Source: Misgurnus anguillicaudatus | Lineage: Eukaryota > Chordata > Actinopteri > Cypriniformes > Cobitidae | Reading direction: 5' to 3' | Assembly: GCF_027580225.2 (NCBI RefSeq) | Contig: NC_073358.2 | Coordinates: 13,560,001-13,624,000, forward strand | Length of the DNA stretch: 64,000 nucleotides | Shown here: in pieces, positions 12,651-24,283 of the stretch | Position numbering within the stretch: position 1 is the stretch's first letter | Layout of the letters: each line of letters starts with the position of its first letter | Notes under the pieces: generated by a model | Databases searched by the model: none | What the model was told of the DNA's origin: nothing | The model's input: only the letters and a program-made list of their open reading frames with translations | Translations under genes and position numbers: made by a program

Positions 12651-13216
12651 TCCACTACTGAATGGCCAAAATGACCACAGGATTTCACACCAGCACTTAG
12701 ATAGACATTCAGATGACAAGGATAAAACTCCGCAGCCACAACAACTACTGTTCACAGACACAGCTCCGGCTGAGCCCTGCCCACAGACCTCGCTACAGCT
12801 GGATTGTGAATCAACACCCAAGGACATTTCTGTGGATAACAACCAAGAAAGACAAGATAACACTCTCCAGCTTTCAGGAACACCAGAATCACAGCTGAAG
12901 TTGTCATACTCTCTCTTACTCTCTCCAACATCACCACTTCTGTGTTTTTCAGAGAAAATGGAGAAACTGGTATTTGCTGGAACAAAGCTCTCCCACTCTA
13001 TTTCTATGAGTACCCAAATATCAACCAAGAAACGATTAAAGATAAGAGGAAACCTTGCCATAGCCGGTCCTATCCTCTGGAATAATTCACCCTTTGCAAT
13101 AAAAACTGCTACTACCATGTCAGAATTCAAAAAGAGGCTGAAAACTTTCCTTTTTAATCGTGCTATTAATTGATCCTGAAGTGTTTTTATGTTTGTTTTA
13201 TTACTGTATTATTTTA
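12651..13216 (+). pseudogene. LINE fragment, C-terminal end of reverse-transcriptase ORF
   Basis: The frame ending at 13,173 closes with GPILWNNSPFAIKT and FKKRLKTFLF. This is the pattern that ends the ORF2 protein of L2/Rex-like non-LTR retrotransposons (a G-x-x-LWN-x-LP block followed by an FKxxLKTxLF block). The region upstream of about 12,940 is decayed. The element's 3' untranslated part is interrupted by the hAT insertion and resumes at 15,920. The minus-strand frame at 12,564-13,130 is a shadow of this remnant. Confidence 0.6.
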
Positions 13217-13846
13217 CTAGGCATTAGGGGTGTAACGGTACGTGTATGCGTATCGGACTGTTTCGGTTCAGGGCTTTCGGCACGGTGCACACGTGCACCG
13301 AAAGGCTAAATGCAATCTTTTATGTGCGCCTGTGCGGAATATAATACGTGCGTTTCCACACGAACATATTAAGTCTTCTGTCAAACATATAACATAATTC
13401 GGCCCGCAGAAAGATTTTTATTTACTTAGTTGTATATTCGTTTGATTATTGATGTAAACGTTTACGTGTCGTGTCTAAAAGCACATGTTAAACGCGTGTC
13501 AACGCGCTGTTTTGTTCTTTCAAAAGTGCGTGAGAGGATGCACGTCTTTCGTTGCTATGCAATCATGAGACGCGCTTTCTGTGACAGCGAGAATAAGGAA
13601 TGCGTGATCAGATTTTTCATCTGCACCTCACGTCAATCATATCATTGTCACAATGCGATCGGCTGGTCGGGACAGAGAAGAGCTGTAACCCGGGCTTACT
13701 CGGCTGTCACTCAGCTGCGGAGGGGTTCGTTAGTTTAAGTCACAGCTTACATTGACGACACAAGCAAAGATTAGGAGAAACGTGCAAAAGATCAAAGATG
13801 GCTATGTATGCAACTCGCTAATCTCAAAATGAGTGTATAATAAGTA

Positions 13847-15427
13847 CAGTATTGTTCAAAATAATAGCAGTACAATGTGACTAACCAGAATAATCAAGGT
13901 TTTTAGTATCTTTTTTATTGCTACGTGGCAAACAAGTTACCAGTAGGTTCAGTAGATTCTCAGAAAACAAACAAGACCCAGCATTCATGATATGCACGCT
14001 CTTAAGGCTGTGCAATTGGGCAATTAGTTGAAAGAGGTGTGTTCAAAAAAATAGCAGTGTCTACCTTTGACTGTACAAACTCAAAACTATTTTGTACAAA
14101 CATTTTTTTTTCTGGGATTTAGCAATCCTGTGAATCACTAAACTAATATTTAGTTGTATGACCACAGTTTTTTAAAACTGCTTGACATCTGTGTGGCATG
14201 GAGTCAACCAACTTGTGGCACCTCTCAGCTGTTATTCCACTCCATGATTCTTTAACAACATTCCACAATTCATTCACATTTCTTGGTTTTGCTTCAGAAG
14301 CAGCATTTTTGATATCACCCCACAAGTTCTCAATTGGATTAAGGTCTGCAGATTGGGCTGGCCACTCCATAACATTAATTTTGTTGGTTTGGAACCAAGA
14401 CTTTGCCCGTTTACTAGTGTGTTTTGGGTCATTGTCTTGTTGAAACAACCATTTCAAGGGCATGTCCTCTTCAGCATAGGGCAACATGACCTCTTCAAGT
14501 ATTTTAACATATGCAAACTGATCCATGATCCCTGGTATGCGATAAATAGGCCCAACACCATAGTAGGAGTAACATGCCCATATCAGGATGCTTGCACCTC
14601 CATGCTTCACTGTCTTCACTGTGTACTGTGGCTTGAATTCAGAGTTTGGGGTCGTCTCACAAACTGCCTGTGGCCCTTGGACCCAAAAAGAACAATTTTA
14701 CTCTCATCAGTCCACAAAATGTTCCTCCATTTCTCTTTAGGCCAGTTGATGTGTTCTTTGGCAAATTGTAACCTCTTCTGCACATGCCTTTTTTTTAACA
14801 GAGGGACTTTGCGGGGGATTCTTGAAAATAGATTAGCTTCACACAGACGTCTTCTAACTGTCACAGTACTTACAGGTAACTCCAGACTGTCTTTGATCAT
14901 CCTGGAGGTGATCATTGGCTGAGCCTTTGCCATTCTGGTTATTCTTCTATCCATTTTGATGGTTGTCTTCCGTTTTCTTCCACGTCTCTCAGCCTATCAT
15001 TTTTTGCACCTCTTTATAGGTTTTCCCCTCTCCAATCAACTTTTTAATCAAAGTACGCTGTTCTTCTGAACAATGTCTTGAACGACCCATTTTCCTCAGC
15101 TTTCAAATGCATGTTCAACAAGTGTTGGCTTCATCCTTAAATAGGGGCCACCTGATTCACACCTGTTTCTTCACAAAAGTGATGACCTCAGTGATTGAAT
15201 GCCACACTGCTATTTTTTTGAACACACCCCTTTCAACTAATTCAACTAATTGCCCAATTGCACAGCCTTAAGAGCGTGCATATCATGAATGCTGGGTCTC
15301 ATTTGTTTTCTGAGAATCTACTGAACCTACTGGTAACTTGTTTGCCACGTAGCAATAAAAAAATATACTAAAAACCTTGATTATTCTGGTTAGTCACATT
15401 GTACTGCTATTATTTTGAACAATACTG
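13847..15427 (-). mobile_element. Tc1/mariner transposon, copy 1
   Basis: The ends are inverted repeats (CAGTATTGTTCAAAATAATA on the left and its complement on the right), flanked by the TA duplication at 13,845-13,846 and 15,428-15,429. The transposase reads on the minus strand and is broken. The element sits inside the hAT element. Confidence 0.93.
14143..15090 (-). pseudogene. Tc1-type transposase, frameshifted
   Basis: The protein would begin at the minus-strand ATG at 15,088-15,090 (start MGRSRHCSE) with a paired-like helix-turn-helix. Compared with the second copy at 39-40 kb, about 47 bp are deleted near 15,000, which shifts the frame in the DNA-binding part. The catalytic part is split into frames 14,616-14,954 and 14,143-14,619 by a missing G near 14,650. 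The triad residues are visible: Asp in WTDESK, Asp in QQDNDPKHTS, and Glu in LNPIENLWGD (DD34E type). It cannot encode a working enzyme as it stands. Confidence 0.9.
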
Positions 15428-15919
15428 TATATCATCATGTTGCTTGCTATGCAGTTACACATAGAGCAGTAATATTATTTTTATACAGAGATGGTACATA
15501 TCCAATTCAATACTGTGAGTTAAACAATCCAAAATAAATCAAAACAGAAAATTTTTGGTGGCAAAAATGTAGGCTAATAGTTCATAAATGTATTCAGGAA
15601 TTAATTTGTTAGTTTAGTGCAAGGTTTTAGTAGAAAAAGTTTAAGAGGAGGTTAAGAAAAGAGTTACCTACTGTTATAAAATAATGTAAAAAATAACTTT
15701 TATTTATAATTTTTTCATTTTATATATATTTTATATATTATATTTTAATAAAAAGTGTTTAAAAAAAGTGTAAACAAACTGTAAAAATGTTTATAGTAAT
15801 AAAGAACCTGCAGTTTAATGTTTGCATTTTTCCCTTACTGTACCGAAAATGAACAGAACCATGGCTTCAAAACCGGGGTACGCACCGAACCGTGATTTTT
15901 GTGTAACGTTACACCCCTA

Positions 15920-16065
15920 CTAGGCATGGATATCTTGCCTTTTAATTTGAGTTGTCATGTGTTTTAAGTTCTATGTCTTACTATTATGTCTTTACTGTAT
16001 GCCTGACTATGTACAGCACTTTGGTAGGTCTCAACCTTTTTTAAAGCGCTTAACAAATAAACTGA
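15920..16065 (+). repeat. 3' end of the interrupted LINE
   Basis: After the target duplication the sequence carries 'tgtacagcactttggt' and 'aaagcgcttaacaaataaa', the kind of 3' tail seen on L2-type LINEs. It continues the fragment that stops at 13,216. Confidence 0.6.
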
Positions 16066-17030
16066 AGAAATGGCGGGCTCCACAACCACCAAAGCCTCGG
16101 GCCCAGCCTGCCCTCCCCCTTCATCTGAGAGAGCACTCCGACCTCTGCCTCAACGTCAGGCATCACACCAGCCTTCATCTGCAAACACCACTGGCAACTG
16201 ATATGTGTTGGGTCCCCGCTACGACAGCAGTAACAATCATAAATGTTAACAGAACAAGCAGGACCCCAATGTCCCTTTAGGTTTCCCTATCTCTGTCCTG
16301 ATATGTGTTAAAAAGAAGGCGGTTCTCTCCAGCCCCACGGCAATTCTACCTAATCTACTGCCTATTAGATGTCATTCTGAGATTGATACAGGGCCAAAAC
16401 CAGTTACTGTTAAGTTAGCACTTCTGAACATCCGTTTACTAAAGAACAAATCATTTTTAGTTAAAGTCGCAATGAAAAGTAAAATAAAAAACTGTAATTT
16501 GTTTTGTAATATTTGTTTTGCAGTACAAAGCATGAAAAGAACATGCAGAAAGGCTGAACGTATGTGGCAGAAAACAAAACCAGAAGTACATTATAGCATC
16601 TATAAGGACAGTCTTCGTGCCTTCAATGTAGAACTAGGCACATCTAGACAGACCTTCTTCTTAAACATTATAAACAACAACATAAATAACATTCACTTTT
16701 TTTGCTACTTTAGAGAGACTAACAAACCCCCACATCAAGTTCCTATTGAAATGCGCTCTGACACCAAATGCAATGAGTTTGCTAACTTTTTCTCTCAGAA
16801 GATCAGTAATATCAGAATATCGATCAATGCGGCCTCATATTGCACTGTGATCAGTCAGATCTCACTACAACATCCTGAGAAATTAGCCATTCTCTCAGAA
16901 TTTGACATAATTGATATAAAAACCTTGGAAGAAACAGCCCAACATATTAAAGCATCAACTTGCAGCCTTGACATGCTCCCCACATCCTTTCTCAAAAAGG
17001 TACTGTTTAGAATCTGGGGCCTCATTTATA
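16066..17030 (+). pseudogene. Second LINE fragment: endonuclease start and linker region
   Basis: At about 16,415 the frame reads KLALLNIRLLKNKSFL, matching the first strand of the LINE apurinic-type endonuclease. From 16,502 an ORF (to 17,044) carries RKAERMWQKTK, then CNEFANFFSQKISNIR, then LDMLPTSFLKKV, the linker between endonuclease and reverse transcriptase in fish L2-like elements. Most of the endonuclease is deleted and the fragment ends before the RT fingers. It lies in the same orientation just downstream of the first fragment. Confidence 0.65.
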
Positions 17031-17880
17031 AAAGTGCGATGTAGGAACTATCCTACATTTCATCTAAGACCATTTCTGAAATTATCGTACGTGTGATTCA
17101 GAGAAAAGGAGCGTACGCACAAAAAACTTGTGTACGCCTCTTCCATATGTGTGGTTTATAAATCAAAAATGATCTTGTCATTTTGCGCAGCTGAATGCTT
17201 TTAGAACTCCATCTTCTAAATGCCCCTTATTTAATTCATTAGCATATACATTAAATTATTAAAGGACAAATTCTCTGACTGCTACAATGGCGAGGGGTAA
17301 GAAAACATATTTGTTGTCGTTTGCATAAGTTTTTAATATTTCTAAATTCTAACATGGAAACTTTATTGACATCACTTGATTATTAGTGGACCTTTCAAGT
17401 CACGGGTTTAATTTAAATATAGTTTACACTTAAACGTAACATTTGTGTCTTTAAAGTTTTGTTTTAGTTTGCCATGCCTCCTGCGCAGCGGTGTAAAAAT
17501 TAGATATTTTCGACTTTAAAATTCAAAGATCGTATCTTAAACTGTCGGAATATATTCCATATGGATTCATTTGGATTTACAGATATTTAACATTAAAATC
17601 GATGCATGGGAATAATTTATATAAATTTTTGAAATACCCACCACTATTAAATATCGCATGTCCCTTATTGTACATCAAGACTTTACAATTTAGTTCCTTT
17701 TACGTCATTTTAATCATTTAATTCAATGGTTTTTACTTTCATTCAATAAAGCACATGTTCTGTGCGTTAAACACCGCAAAACAATTTTGCTATATTTTGC
17801 TAAAAGATGACAAACTAAAAAATTGTTTCCTGAACCTATAGCGAGCGCCACATTTTTGCATCATAATAGGCATACATTTT
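17031..17880. other. Non-coding, with a GGGGCCTCATTTATAAA-type repeat end
   Basis: The stretch opens with GGGGCCTCATTTATAAA and contains CGTACGCACAAAA blocks, resembling a dispersed fish DNA-transposon end. The opposite end was not found. The remainder is AT-rich with no gene. Confidence 0.35.
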
Positions 17881-18560
17881 AAAACAGTGGTCTTAAACTC
17901 CCGGCCCACGGGCCATTTGCGGCCCGCCCTCCCCCTCTCTGCGGCCCGCGTCACCTTTCAAAAATATAACATAATCTGACCCGCAGAAAGATTTTTATTC
18001 ACTTTGTTATATATTCGTTTGATTTTTGATTTAAACGTTTAAGGGTTCGTTCACATGTCGCGTCTAACAACGCGTTAAAACCAGTCAAAGCATTACATGC
18101 CAAAGTGCTCCGGAGCGGAAGTTGCGCTCCGTGGCGTGGGTCACGTCACCCGTTGCTATGCAGTCATGAAACACATGTTCCGTGATGTCGAGGATAACGA
18201 TCGGATTTTAATTCCTCAACTGAACCTCGCATCAATCATATCATTGTAACCATGCGATCAGTTAATCTGGTCGGGACTTTGTAGCGTTTGTTACTTCAGG
18301 GTGGATACTCAGCTGTTACTCAGAGAAGATCGAGCTGCGGTGGGGTTAGTTCACCTCAAGTCACAGCATCTAATAGAGACACCGCATAGGGAGGCAGAGC
18401 GGTAGATGTAATGCAACACATTTTAAACTACTGATAAGAAAGAAGGGGTTGCCTCTGCGGAGTGCATTAAAATCCTTTAATGCATGGCTAGCCGTGGATC
18501 ATCCCGCTTATACCACGGTTATTTGACAAGTTAAAGCTGTAATTAATGTTTACAGTGTAA
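17881..18560. repeat. Dispersed hAT-like repeat, related to 13,383-13,760
   Basis: It begins CAGTGGTCTTAAACTCCC then CCGGCCCACGGGCC, a hAT-like start. From 17,958 to about 18,400 it is visibly homologous to 13,383-13,760 (shared CCCGCAGAAAGATTTTTATT and TCAATCATATCATTGT). The right end is unclear; an inverted CCGTGG/CCACGG pair lies at 18,494-18,520. Confidence 0.55.
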
Positions 18561-18693
18561 TTTTTTAACAGACGGGTAAAAATGACGGTCATTTTCTTAA
18601 GTTAAGGCTCGCACTCCGTCCACTTTAAATAAAGTAGTGCCATGATATTGCTTTTATTTAAATGAATTATCACATTTATTAAAATTCATTGTT

Positions 18694-18746
<53 letters not shown>
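18694..18746. repeat. (GA)n microsatellite
   Basis: A dinucleotide GA run interrupted once by AAA. The minus-strand serine/leucine-rich frame through it is an artefact. Confidence 0.97.
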
Positions 18747-18749
<3 letters not shown>

Positions 18750-19369
18750 TGAGCGAGTTACCTGTGGCTGTCTATCCCCTCGTTGCTTAAGCCAGGGAAT
18801 TTTCCCGGGGCTTGAGACCCGAATGTATTTTGAAAAGGTGATTGACAAATATGAAACCGGACAATGGCCTATGTAAACCTTTTAAATCATGTTGTCTTTT
18901 TTCATTGTGCTTTGGCTTTACTGCATACAGTCTGTCAGAAATAAACATAGGGCTAGGTCTTAAAAAAATCTAGCCTATAGAATACGTTTCTTTGCTGTCG
19001 GTAGCCTATGGGCTACTCCGTTTCTGCCACTGGAACCACTGATCTACAAAACGGTAACTTGAAAAAAGTTTCTTTAATATTTAAATCAGTTAATTTAACG
19101 CATTATTACATTAAACGTAATAATATAAAACATAATACCATGAAACAAAATAATATTTATAAAAACATCCCCAAATTAGCCCCTGTAATCTTTTCTTACA
19201 CTGACCTCATTATTTATTCAATTACAACAGCCAATGGCAAATCTCTTCAGCAGCAATACGTTTATATTTAGTTTTAGACGTTCTGTATGGTGCATAAATA
19301 AGATGGTTATACAGTAGGTATTCACCTTATTTTTCACGATAACAAGGGCGACGCCATTTCGCTCATTTT
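18747..19369. other. Unassigned AT-rich sequence
   Basis: No motif, repeat end or convincing frame was recognised. The 87-codon frame at 19,008-19,271 is low complexity (Asn/Lys/Ile rich). Confidence 0.4.
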
Positions 19370-19582
19370 GTCAACGGTCTTCCGGCCACATAGACGATGA
19401 GCAGCTGAGACAGTGACTGAAGGCGACGCGTTAAGCTTAAAAAGCTCACTCGAGCGCCTTTATGTTTCTTTCTTACCAATTTTAAGCAAACTGAGGAACA
19501 CCCTTATCCCAAGTAATGGTTCGACTACGATGTTCCGGTAACTTTAAACCACGCCGGGTGTTGAAAAGGTAGCCATTTTCAG
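19370..19582 (+). other. Possible first non-coding exon
   Basis: This segment is richer in CpG than its surroundings and ends in a strong donor context, CAG|GTAAGC at 19,582. A possible acceptor follows at 20,045 (TTTTCACAG). It could be the 5' end of a transcript that includes the frame at 20,061. This is inference from splice-site consensus only. Confidence 0.25.
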
Positions 19583-20045
19583 GTAAGCTATCTTAGCTAA
19601 CTTTGTGCTCGTTCGCCTAAAGTTAGATTTGTGAAGTCCGTTCTTCAAATACACTTAAGATCAGTAACGTTAGTTTATAAAATGCAACTATTTGAATGGT
19701 TTTAATTGTCCACCTATATTTTTATCTTTACGATAGTACAACGAGATATTATAGTACATTGCATTCTTACAGTAGCCCACGTGATTCCTACAAGTTACTG
19801 AGATTTCAGATGCTAGAATGTCAGTTAATTTCTCATTTAGATATTGATAATGACCTATTAAACAACGTATTATTTAACACTGAATTTAGAGGCTGTGTGT
19901 ATAATGTTACTGTCTCTATTTAATGCATCTCTCTCTTACACACTGTTCTGTTTAAGTATGGGTGCCATTTATATATTAATTCTCATGATGCAAGTTTATT
20001 TTAAATAATAACATAAAAATGTTTATGGTTATATTGTTTTCACAG

Positions 20046-20285
20046 ATGCATTGATGTGTTGTGATGCAGTGGACGACTGTGAGGATGGATAATACAATCA
20101 ACATGTTCCTAAACTGTGATGCAGAAACACAATGGGAGGATCCATCCGTCTCTGACCAGAACTACACTTTAAAATCACAACTCAACCTGAAGCAACCTAC
20201 ATCTGATATGGGAAAACAATGGTGCAGTTTCCCTGACAGGGCTTATGCTGGTCCCAGGCTAAAATGCATATTTGAGCTACAATAA
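20046..20285 (+). other. Weak exon/ORF candidate, 74 codons
   Basis: The open frame 20,061-20,285 starts MMQWTTVRMDNT and follows a possible acceptor. Its last ~20 codons (from QWCSFPDRA) lie inside a dispersed inverted-repeat element, which supplies the stop. No domain was recognised. It could be a repeat-terminated non-coding transcript. Confidence 0.25.
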
Positions 20286-20446
20286 TTTAAAAACACCTTT
20301 TACTGACATACCTCAACATATATGAGTGCCATTGTTTTGTCACAAGATGCGCACCAGTCTTGTTTTTTTGTAGGGTTTGTTTGTAAAAACTAAAATGTCC
20401 TAATATAATTAAATCCTAGTCCTGTAAACCCTGTCCGAGAAACTGC
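20224..20446. mobile_element. Short inverted-repeat element (MITE-like)
   Basis: The left end GCAGTTTCCCTGACAGGGCT and the complement of the right end, GCAGTTTCTCGGACAGGG, form imperfect terminal inverted repeats. The interior (CCCAGGCTAAAATGCAT, 'gtgccattgttttgtcac') is of a kind very common in fish untranslated regions. No clear target duplication was found. Confidence 0.6.
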
Positions 20447-20625
20447 TTCAATGTGTTGAGCTGGCACAAATGTACATATCTCTGCTGAGAAACAACCATC
20501 TTTGTGTCAGCTTTACAGAGGGTTGATATTGCATCCATTACACAGTCGCCAAGCACTTTACCAGTACATACACCAACAGCTTCCAGATAAACACTTGGGA
20601 TCAGCTCCTGATGACTCCGATAAAG
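20416..20625 (-). pseudogene. Exon-like open frame, copy 1 of an inverted duplicate
   Basis: On the minus strand, after a CAG acceptor-like site, 69 codons stay open (containing IPSVYLEAVG and LGDCVMDAISTLCKAD) and end in a stop inside the MITE-like element. A second copy of its first ~140 bp lies in the opposite orientation at 24,834-24,986. I do not recognise the protein; a faint likeness to the C-terminal region of ZW10 is too weak to use. Confidence 0.35.
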
Positions 20626-20645
20626 CTGTGTCTTTTGCAGGGTGG

Positions 20646-21068
20646 TTTAATAATCTAATTTTGGCGGTTATGTGACATCATCAGCTCATTCAGGTCATGT
20701 CTGAGTAAAACTCGCGTGCAAAAATCTACTTGAGAGAAAAGTTCTTATGAAATAATACTCCTGCGACTCACCACGATGAGGTGAGTACAATTTTATATGC
20801 TAAAGATCACGTTAATATTCTTATTATACACTTTATACACTCTTCGAGTGATCCCTGTATTTAATATGGTCTGGGCTACGCCCCGGATGTCCTTCCATGC
20901 TGGATACGCCTCTGCTTAAGCATATAGCTAACTTAATGATTCTTTAATTGATTTATTAAAATAATTTATGAATGACAGGCAACACTGACAGTGACAAGGC
21001 AATCTTTATTTGAACTAATCATGTAATTTATTTATTTATGTAAAGTGTGAAATAAAACCGGCGCACTT
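20646..21068. other. Unassigned sequence
   Basis: No gene, repeat end or structured motif recognised. Confidence 0.4.
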
Positions 21069-21253
21069 ATGGCGCACTCGCTCGCTCGCTCGCTCGCTCT
21101 CTCTGCAAGTGTAACTGTGTTACTATGGTTACCAATGTTTACAGTAGCGGATTCATTTCAAACTGTAATCAAACTGACTGGAACTACCTGTGCATTAAAG
21201 GGTTTTAATGCAGACCTTCCAGCCAATCAGAATCGAGTATTTAAACAGCCCGT

Positions 21254-21302
<49 letters not shown>
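21069..21302. repeat. (GCTC)n, dispersed repeat and (TA)n microsatellite
   Basis: A short (GCTC)n run is followed by 'ctgtgcattaaagggttttaatgca' and 'ccagccaatcagaatcgag', which look like a dispersed fish repeat, and then a (TA)n run at about 21,256-21,302. Frames through it are not coding. Confidence 0.7.
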
Positions 21303-21305
<3 letters not shown>

Positions 21306-22770
21306 AGTTTACGCGCCAAATCACGGGAGGCGCCATTACTCTACACATATGCATTTCAATTCCGCCGGAAGTGGTTTGCGCAGCGTCTGCCGGTGTAAAC
21401 ACAGCGATTTGGGAACACGGTTCTACTACTTTGACTGGAGATTGCGTTACTCTCCCCCACCCGAATTCAGTTTCTGAACTTGCAGGATAACATGACGACG
21501 TGGCCCAGCATAATATACAGCAAGATTTGCTCCTAACTTACTTCGTGCAATCCATGGCAATAGATGGAAAAGCAATGGACAATCTAAAATCCTCCGAGGC
21601 ATGAACTGGATCTTATATCATCGTGAACCGAACACTTGTTTATTAATAAACAATACAAATGTCTCATTGAAATATTTTACATATTCATTACTTTTGCTGG
21701 TTCTTTGAGACAGCTTTTAGGTGCTGTTATATGAACGTGTCAACACTGCATCAGCACTGAAAAAATTGAGAGGGAGAGAATAAGATTTGTTTAACTTATC
21801 GCGCTTATTGCGGTTTGGAAAGAAACTGCTTGTTGCAGTACATTTTAAATATAGTTATTTGTCCTGAAACGTTGATGGAGCAGCACAATGACACGACAAA
21901 GTCATTTTTTTAAATGGTGTTTATTGCGTTTTGGAAAAGAGCTCTTCATATATTTGTTATTTGTTCATATAATCAAGTTTTAAATCATTTTGTGTCACCA
22001 TAACTGTGTATATATAGGGTCACTATACATAGCATACGCACTGTACCCAGGACATGGCCGTAAATCGCCATCCGGTCGTGATTTCTAAAATGTCTTGGCA
22101 CACATCAATATCAAAATGCACATTATCAACAGATCTGATGACAGACCCTTGGAAGTGGACACTTTAATATGGAAACGCGTGAAATTATGCACTATTAATA
22201 ACATTTAATGCCCTGGATGGGGGCTGATCAGAGTTTGAGGCTCGTCCATCAGCAGCACAGAACGCGGAGAGAAACCAGCACACGCAAGCATATTGATCAA
22301 TGCCTCGTTTGAAACGCGGCTGCAAAACACTTTACATTGGCGTTTGCTAATTTTGCAATGCAAAACATGTGACAATTTGAATGCTTAATGCGCCTCTTAA
22401 TCACAAGTCATCAAGTGGAATCAGCTGAGCGGGATTAAATCTAACAAAGGGTGATCGTGCAAACACAGCGAGACACGCATAACGCCATGCAGGTGATCCA
22501 AATCATGGCGAGGTGACGCGTGACTGAGCTGCTAAGAAAAGCAGACGATAGACTAAAAATGAAGTAATGATTATTATAAGATCCCATGGTACTGTTGCTG
22601 CGCAGAAGCATCATGTCCTTTCAAACCCTCGTCAGATTTTGAGTTTACTGATTTTTTTTTATGAAACGTCCAAAAGACAACGTTGACAGCAACAGAAACA
22701 AACCTTTCTATTGCGGTTATATTTCTCCATAAATAGATTTTTAAACTTTATATGCATCACAATATATAGC
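21303..22770. other. Unassigned, mostly single-copy-looking sequence
   Basis: No frame above noise and no recognised repeat end. It may hold regulatory sequence, but nothing in it can be named. Confidence 0.4.
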
Positions 22771-23160
22771 TTATGTCAAGACATAAGCCTACAGAAAGCT
22801 GTCTCGTGGCACACAATACAATGCACAGCCCACGTCCACAAGGCCACTGCACAGGAAATTGCCATCCAACCCCGCCGAAAAAAGCAATAAAACCACCACA
22901 GAAATTCCTAATGGTTTCCATTAAAATACCCACCATTAGCTTTTACCATAAAAACCATCACAAAATTCCTTTTTGTAGTGTGTTTTGGGACATATTCCAT
23001 TAGGATTTAATGGCCCCACCAATAGAACCCAACACATACCAGTACAGACAAACAGAGACCCATAGAGACCATAATAGTTTCCAATACAACCAATCAAATT
23101 TCCATTAAAACCAATAAATCCAATAGAATTTCTGTGATGGTGTATGTTGCCTTTTTAGCA
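22771..23160. repeat. CCATTAG/ATTTAATGG-rich repeat-like block
   Basis: Phrases such as CCTAATGGTTTCCATTAAAA, 'ttccattaggatttaatgg' and 'ccaataaatccaatagaa' recur with slight changes, giving a degenerate internal repetition. The frame at 22,773-23,003 runs through it and is probably not a protein. Confidence 0.35.
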
Positions 23161-23927
23161 GGGAGTGCAATTATAGCATATAAAATCATGAGATTAATGC
23201 TTTAATTATAATATCATTTAAAAAATAGAAATGATGGAATCACTGAAATTATATGTTTAATATCAAACTAAAATAGCCACAAGGTGGCGGTAAGTCGCTG
23301 TCTCAACGAGTAAGTTCGATCAATTCACCCGATTCATTTGAATTCTGATTCATTCAATAACACCACGTGTTGCTTGGAGGCTGCATTGGCGATTGTTATA
23401 TGTTATTGTCAAAAATGATATTATCTGGAAATAACATATTCTTCCAAAACAAAGTCACTGCAACCAATTTCACCAAATATGGCACATACAAAATTTTGTG
23501 TATAATTAAAACCTCTCATAAAATGTTCACAACACAATTCTAGATTTTTTAATACTATTTGAAGCATTGAGATCTCTAGACGACAGCAATAACCTTCTTT
23601 TTGACTTTTTTCATTTATTATTCTGTGCAAATGTGCATGAATGCAACACCCACAATAGTCAAAATATTCAATTTTCAAATGAACATAATATGACCAAACA
23701 TTATATATTTTTTAAATTGTGCACAGTTAATTATTTTTGCTGAACTTGAAATAAGGTTTTGGATATTGCACATCTCCAAGTCATTCACTCCATGTGCAAC
23801 TTCGTTCGCTTTGTCACACCACCAGGTGTCACTGTGGCCTCAAAGCTTCAGCACTGGCACTCAGAGATCGATTGCTAAGTCTGAGGTAAAACACGCCCCC
23901 CTCATTAGCATACAGACGAAGAAAAGA

Positions 23928-24260
23928 ATAAATAAATAAATGTATAAATAAATAAATGTGGAAATAAATATATATAGAAATATATAAATGTATAAATAAA
24001 TACGTGTAGACATAAATACATTTATACATAAATAAATGTGAAAATAAATAAAAGTAAAAATAAATAAATGTATAAATAAATGAATAAATAATAGTGTGAA
24101 AAAATACAATTATACATAAATAAAGAAATACATGTATAAATACTCATTTATTTTTGTTTTTTTACATTTCCATGTATATATATTTCTTTATTTATTTCTG
24201 TATTTTTGTTTTTTTACATTTCCTTGTATATTTATTTATGTATTTATTTATTTATTTATG
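23928..24260. repeat. Two-armed AT-rich inverted repeat
   Basis: The left arm (about 23,928-24,125) is AAATAAATGTATAAAT-type; the right arm (about 24,145-24,260) is the complementary TTTATTTATGTATTTAT-type. The arms could fold back on each other. The Tyr/Ile-rich minus-strand frames here are low complexity. Confidence 0.7.
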
Positions 24261-24283
24261 AATATGGCAGAATTGGCTCTCCA

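Larger units (their letters stand above)
13225..15919 (+). mobile_element. hAT-type DNA transposon, non-autonomous, interrupted by Tc1
   Basis: The element starts TAGGGGTGTAACG and ends CGTTACACCCCTA, a 13-bp perfect terminal inverted repeat. It is flanked by the 8-bp direct repeat CTAGGCAT (13,217-13,224 and 15,920-15,927), the duplication length typical of hAT elements. It interrupts the 3' untranslated end of a LINE. No transposase of its own remains. Its interior holds a complete Tc1-type insertion and a 13,383-13,760 segment that recurs at 17,958-18,400. Confidence 0.88.

Noticed and set aside
12564..13130. 188-codon minus-strand ORF
   Set aside because: Shadow of the plus-strand LINE remnant, low-complexity Ser/Cys-rich.
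18654..18848. Ser/Leu-rich minus-strand frame
   Set aside because: Translation of the (GA)n microsatellite.
20416..20625. ZW10 C-terminal exon
   Set aside because: Likeness limited to a few positions around PSVYxxAVG; not enough to assign.
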